Below, piece by piece: positions 62,679-64,000 of a stretch of DNA of 64,000 nucleotides; position 1 is the stretch's first letter, and each line of letters opens with the position of its first letter. A program made the translations under genes and the position numbers. The notes beneath the pieces were generated by a model. The model was not told where the DNA came from, searched no databases, and saw nothing but the letters and a program-made list of their open reading frames with translations. Where the stretch lies: contig CAVQIX010000005.1 in NCBI GenBank assembly GCA_963712765.1, positions 186,001 through 250,000 of the forward strand, written 5' to 3'. This DNA is from CAXMST01 sp963712765. Its GTDB lineage: Bacteria > Actinomycetota > Thermoleophilia > Solirubrobacterales > 70-9.

Positions 62679-64000
62679 CTAGCCGCCGACCTCCACCAGG
62701 CTTCGGCCGGTCATCTCCCTCGGCTGAGGAGTTCCGAGTATCGCCAGCGCGGTCGGCGACACGTCGGCGAGAATCCCGCCCGAATCGAGCTCGGCGCCCT
62801 CGATCGTGACGATGAAGGGAACCGGGTTGGTGGTGTGGGCGGTGTTCGGCGACCCGTCGGGCTCGCGCATGTACTCGGCGTTGCCGTGGTCGGCCGTGAT
62901 CATGCAGGCACCGCCGCTGCGGTGGACGGTCCCGACGACCTCTGCGAGACAGCGATCGACAGTCTCGATCGCGGTCACGGCCGCCCCGACATCGCCGGTG
63001 TGGCCGACCATGTCGGGGTTGGCGAAGTTGATGATCCCGAACCGGAAGTCCCCCTCGCGCCAGGTCGAGCAGAAGGCCTCGGCTGCCGCCTCGGCGCTCA
63101 TCTGGGGCTTGTAGTCGTAGGTCGGGACGTCGCGGGGTGAATCGACGAGGCGACGCTCCTCGCCCTCCCACTCGTCCTCGCGGCCGCCGTTGAAGAAGTA
63201 GGTGACGTGGGCGTACTTCTCGGTCTCGGCGACGTGCAGCTGGCGCCCGCCGGCGCCGGCGATGACATGGGCCATCGTTGTCTCCGGCTCCCTCGGGGGG
63301 AACGCAACCGGGTAGGGCCAACCGGACCGGTACTCGGTCATGGTCGTCACCGGGATCGGGCCGGCTCCGCGCTCGAAGTCGTCGAAGTCCTCCGCCCCGA
63401 GGGCGGCGATCATCTCTCGCATCCGGTCAGGTCGGAAGTTGAAGGCGAGGATCACGTCGTCCTCGCGGACCCCGTCGTAGTCACCGATCACGGTGGGCTT
63501 GACGAACTCGTCGGTCTCGTCGCTCTCGTAGCTCGCGCGCACCGCGGCGACCGCGTCGCCGGCGCTCGCTCCCCGACCGTGGACGATTGCGTCATAAGCG
63601 AGCTTGATGCGCTCCCAGCGCCGGTCGCGGTCCATCCCATAGAAGCGACCGCCGACCGTCCCGATGCGCCCGGCGCTCTGCAGCCAGCGCTCGACCTGCT
63701 CGAGGTAGGCGACCCCGCCGCGCGGGCTCGTATCGCGACCATCGGTGAGCGCGTGGAGGATGAGGTCGGGAACACCCTCGCGGGCGGCCAGTTCGATGCA
63801 GGCCTCGATGTGCTCCCAGCCGGAGTGAACTCCGCCGTCGCTGACGAGTCCAAACAGGTGGAGGCGACCGCGCGGGCTCTCGCAGGCTCGCCGGCAGGCA
63901 TCCCGCAGTACCTCGTTGTCGAAGAAGCTGCCGTCCGCGATCGCATCGTTGATCCTGGCGAGGTCCTGCTTGACGACCGCCCCGGCGCCGAGGTTGAGGT
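62679..64000 (-). CDS. gpmI: 2,3-bisphosphoglycerate-independent phosphoglycerate mutase, partial
   Basis: iPGM interconverts 3- and 2-phosphoglycerate using two Mn ions. About 440 residues are visible, starting inside LNLGAGAVVKQDLARIND at the window edge. HLFGLVSDGGVHSG, HALTDGRDTSPRGG and GGRFYGMDRDRRWER form the phosphotransferase domain; ILAFNFRPDRMREM, NFANPDMVGHTGD and CMITADHGNAEYM (metal-binding Asp/His) form the phosphatase domain. The N-terminal about 70 residues with the catalytic Ser lie outside the window. The ATG at 63635 is internal. Confidence 0.95.
   Translation of the reverse strand, partial: LNLGAGAVVKQDLARINDAIADGSFFDNEVLRDACRRACESPRGRLHLFGLVSDGGVHSGWEHIEACIELAAREGVPDLILHALTDGRDTSPRGGVAYLEQVERWLQSAGRIGTVGGRFYGMDRDRRWERIKLAYDAIVHGRGASAGDAVAAVRASYESDETDEFVKPTVIGDYDGVREDDVILAFNFRPDRMREMIAALGAEDFDDFERGAGPIPVTTMTEYRSGWPYPVAFPPREPETTMAHVIAGAGGRQLHVAETEKYAHVTYFFNGGREDEWEGEERRLVDSPRDVPTYDYKPQMSAEAAAEAFCSTWREGDFRFGIINFANPDMVGHTGDVGAAVTAIETVDRCLAEVVGTVHRSGGACMITADHGNAEYMREPDGSPNTAHTTNPVPFIVTIEGAELDSGGILADVSPTALAILGTPQPREMTGRSLVEVGG

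Noticed and set aside
1..64000. Mobile elements, CRISPR arrays, phage genes
   Set aside because: No transposase, integrase, inverted-repeat pair, direct-repeat array or base-composition break was seen anywhere in the window.

Overview
The window is chromosomal DNA of a high-GC, Gram-positive-type bacterium, most likely an actinobacterium (Thermoleophilia/Solirubrobacterales-like). That placement is inferred from the strong G/C third-position bias, the many GTG/TTG starts, leaderless promoters, a GuaB3-type protein, an HU/PknB/Ste24/LysM gene set and a caa3-like A2-type oxidase. No phage, insertion sequence, CRISPR array or rRNA was seen. Two tRNA genes lie near the left edge. Coding density is very high: most neighbours overlap by 1-4 bases (ATGA, GTGA, TGATG), and only one gap exceeds 300 bases (45742-46123).

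Layout. 1-14956 is general metabolism: an SRAP DNA-repair protein (cut by the edge), tRNA-Leu and tRNA-Pro, a DUF1015 protein, a run of cobalamin adenosyltransferase, OsmC, SDR and Nudix genes, a class IV aminotransferase, an acyl-CoA dehydrogenase/enoyl-CoA hydratase pair, a diguanylate cyclase, a drug/metabolite transporter, a metallo-beta-lactamase-fold enzyme, thioredoxin reductase, a flippase-like membrane protein and a PAP2-type phosphatase. 15060-27521 is a respiratory island. Its right half (minus strand, 23272-27521) is an ordinary aa3/caa3-type oxidase (subunits II, I and III) with all metal ligands present and a tandem Usp protein between the subunit genes. Its left half (plus strand, 15060-19272) is a paralogous subunit II/I pair in which almost all cofactor ligands and proton-channel residues have been replaced, followed by ctaB and two small membrane proteins. 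A diheme cytochrome c lipoprotein, a CBS protein, two membrane proteins sharing an N-terminal module and a secreted NHL-repeat protein lie between. This degenerate oxidase is the most unusual object in the window.

27613-33340 holds a glycosyltransferase, a zinc-ribbon protein, a Thr-rich lipoprotein, an unknown secreted protein and a DrrAB-like ABC exporter. 33457-45741 (minus strand) carries infA, an enoyl-CoA hydratase, a HIT protein, a CCA-adding enzyme, alr, nnrD, acpS, a DUF3352-like lipoprotein, glmS, glmM, rpsI and rplM, a block supplying cell-wall precursors and translation factors. 45742-46123 contains a divergent promoter region and a cyclic-di-AMP riboswitch ahead of an M23 cell-wall peptidase.

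47352-58767 (minus strand) carries guaA, guaB3, a PfkB kinase, a D-Ala-D-Ala carboxypeptidase, a LysM protein, a Wzc-like ATPase, argS, pyrF, HU and a Ste24-type protease. 58816-61345 (plus strand) holds a phosphoesterase, a Thr-rich lipoprotein and a PknB-like kinase. tgt and a partial gpmI (cut by the edge) close the window.

About twenty genes have a TANNNT hexamer 6-10 bases before their start codon, which implies leaderless transcription as a common mode in this genome. Three genes (Nudix, glycosyltransferase, pyrF) lack an ordinary start codon where homology says the protein should begin.
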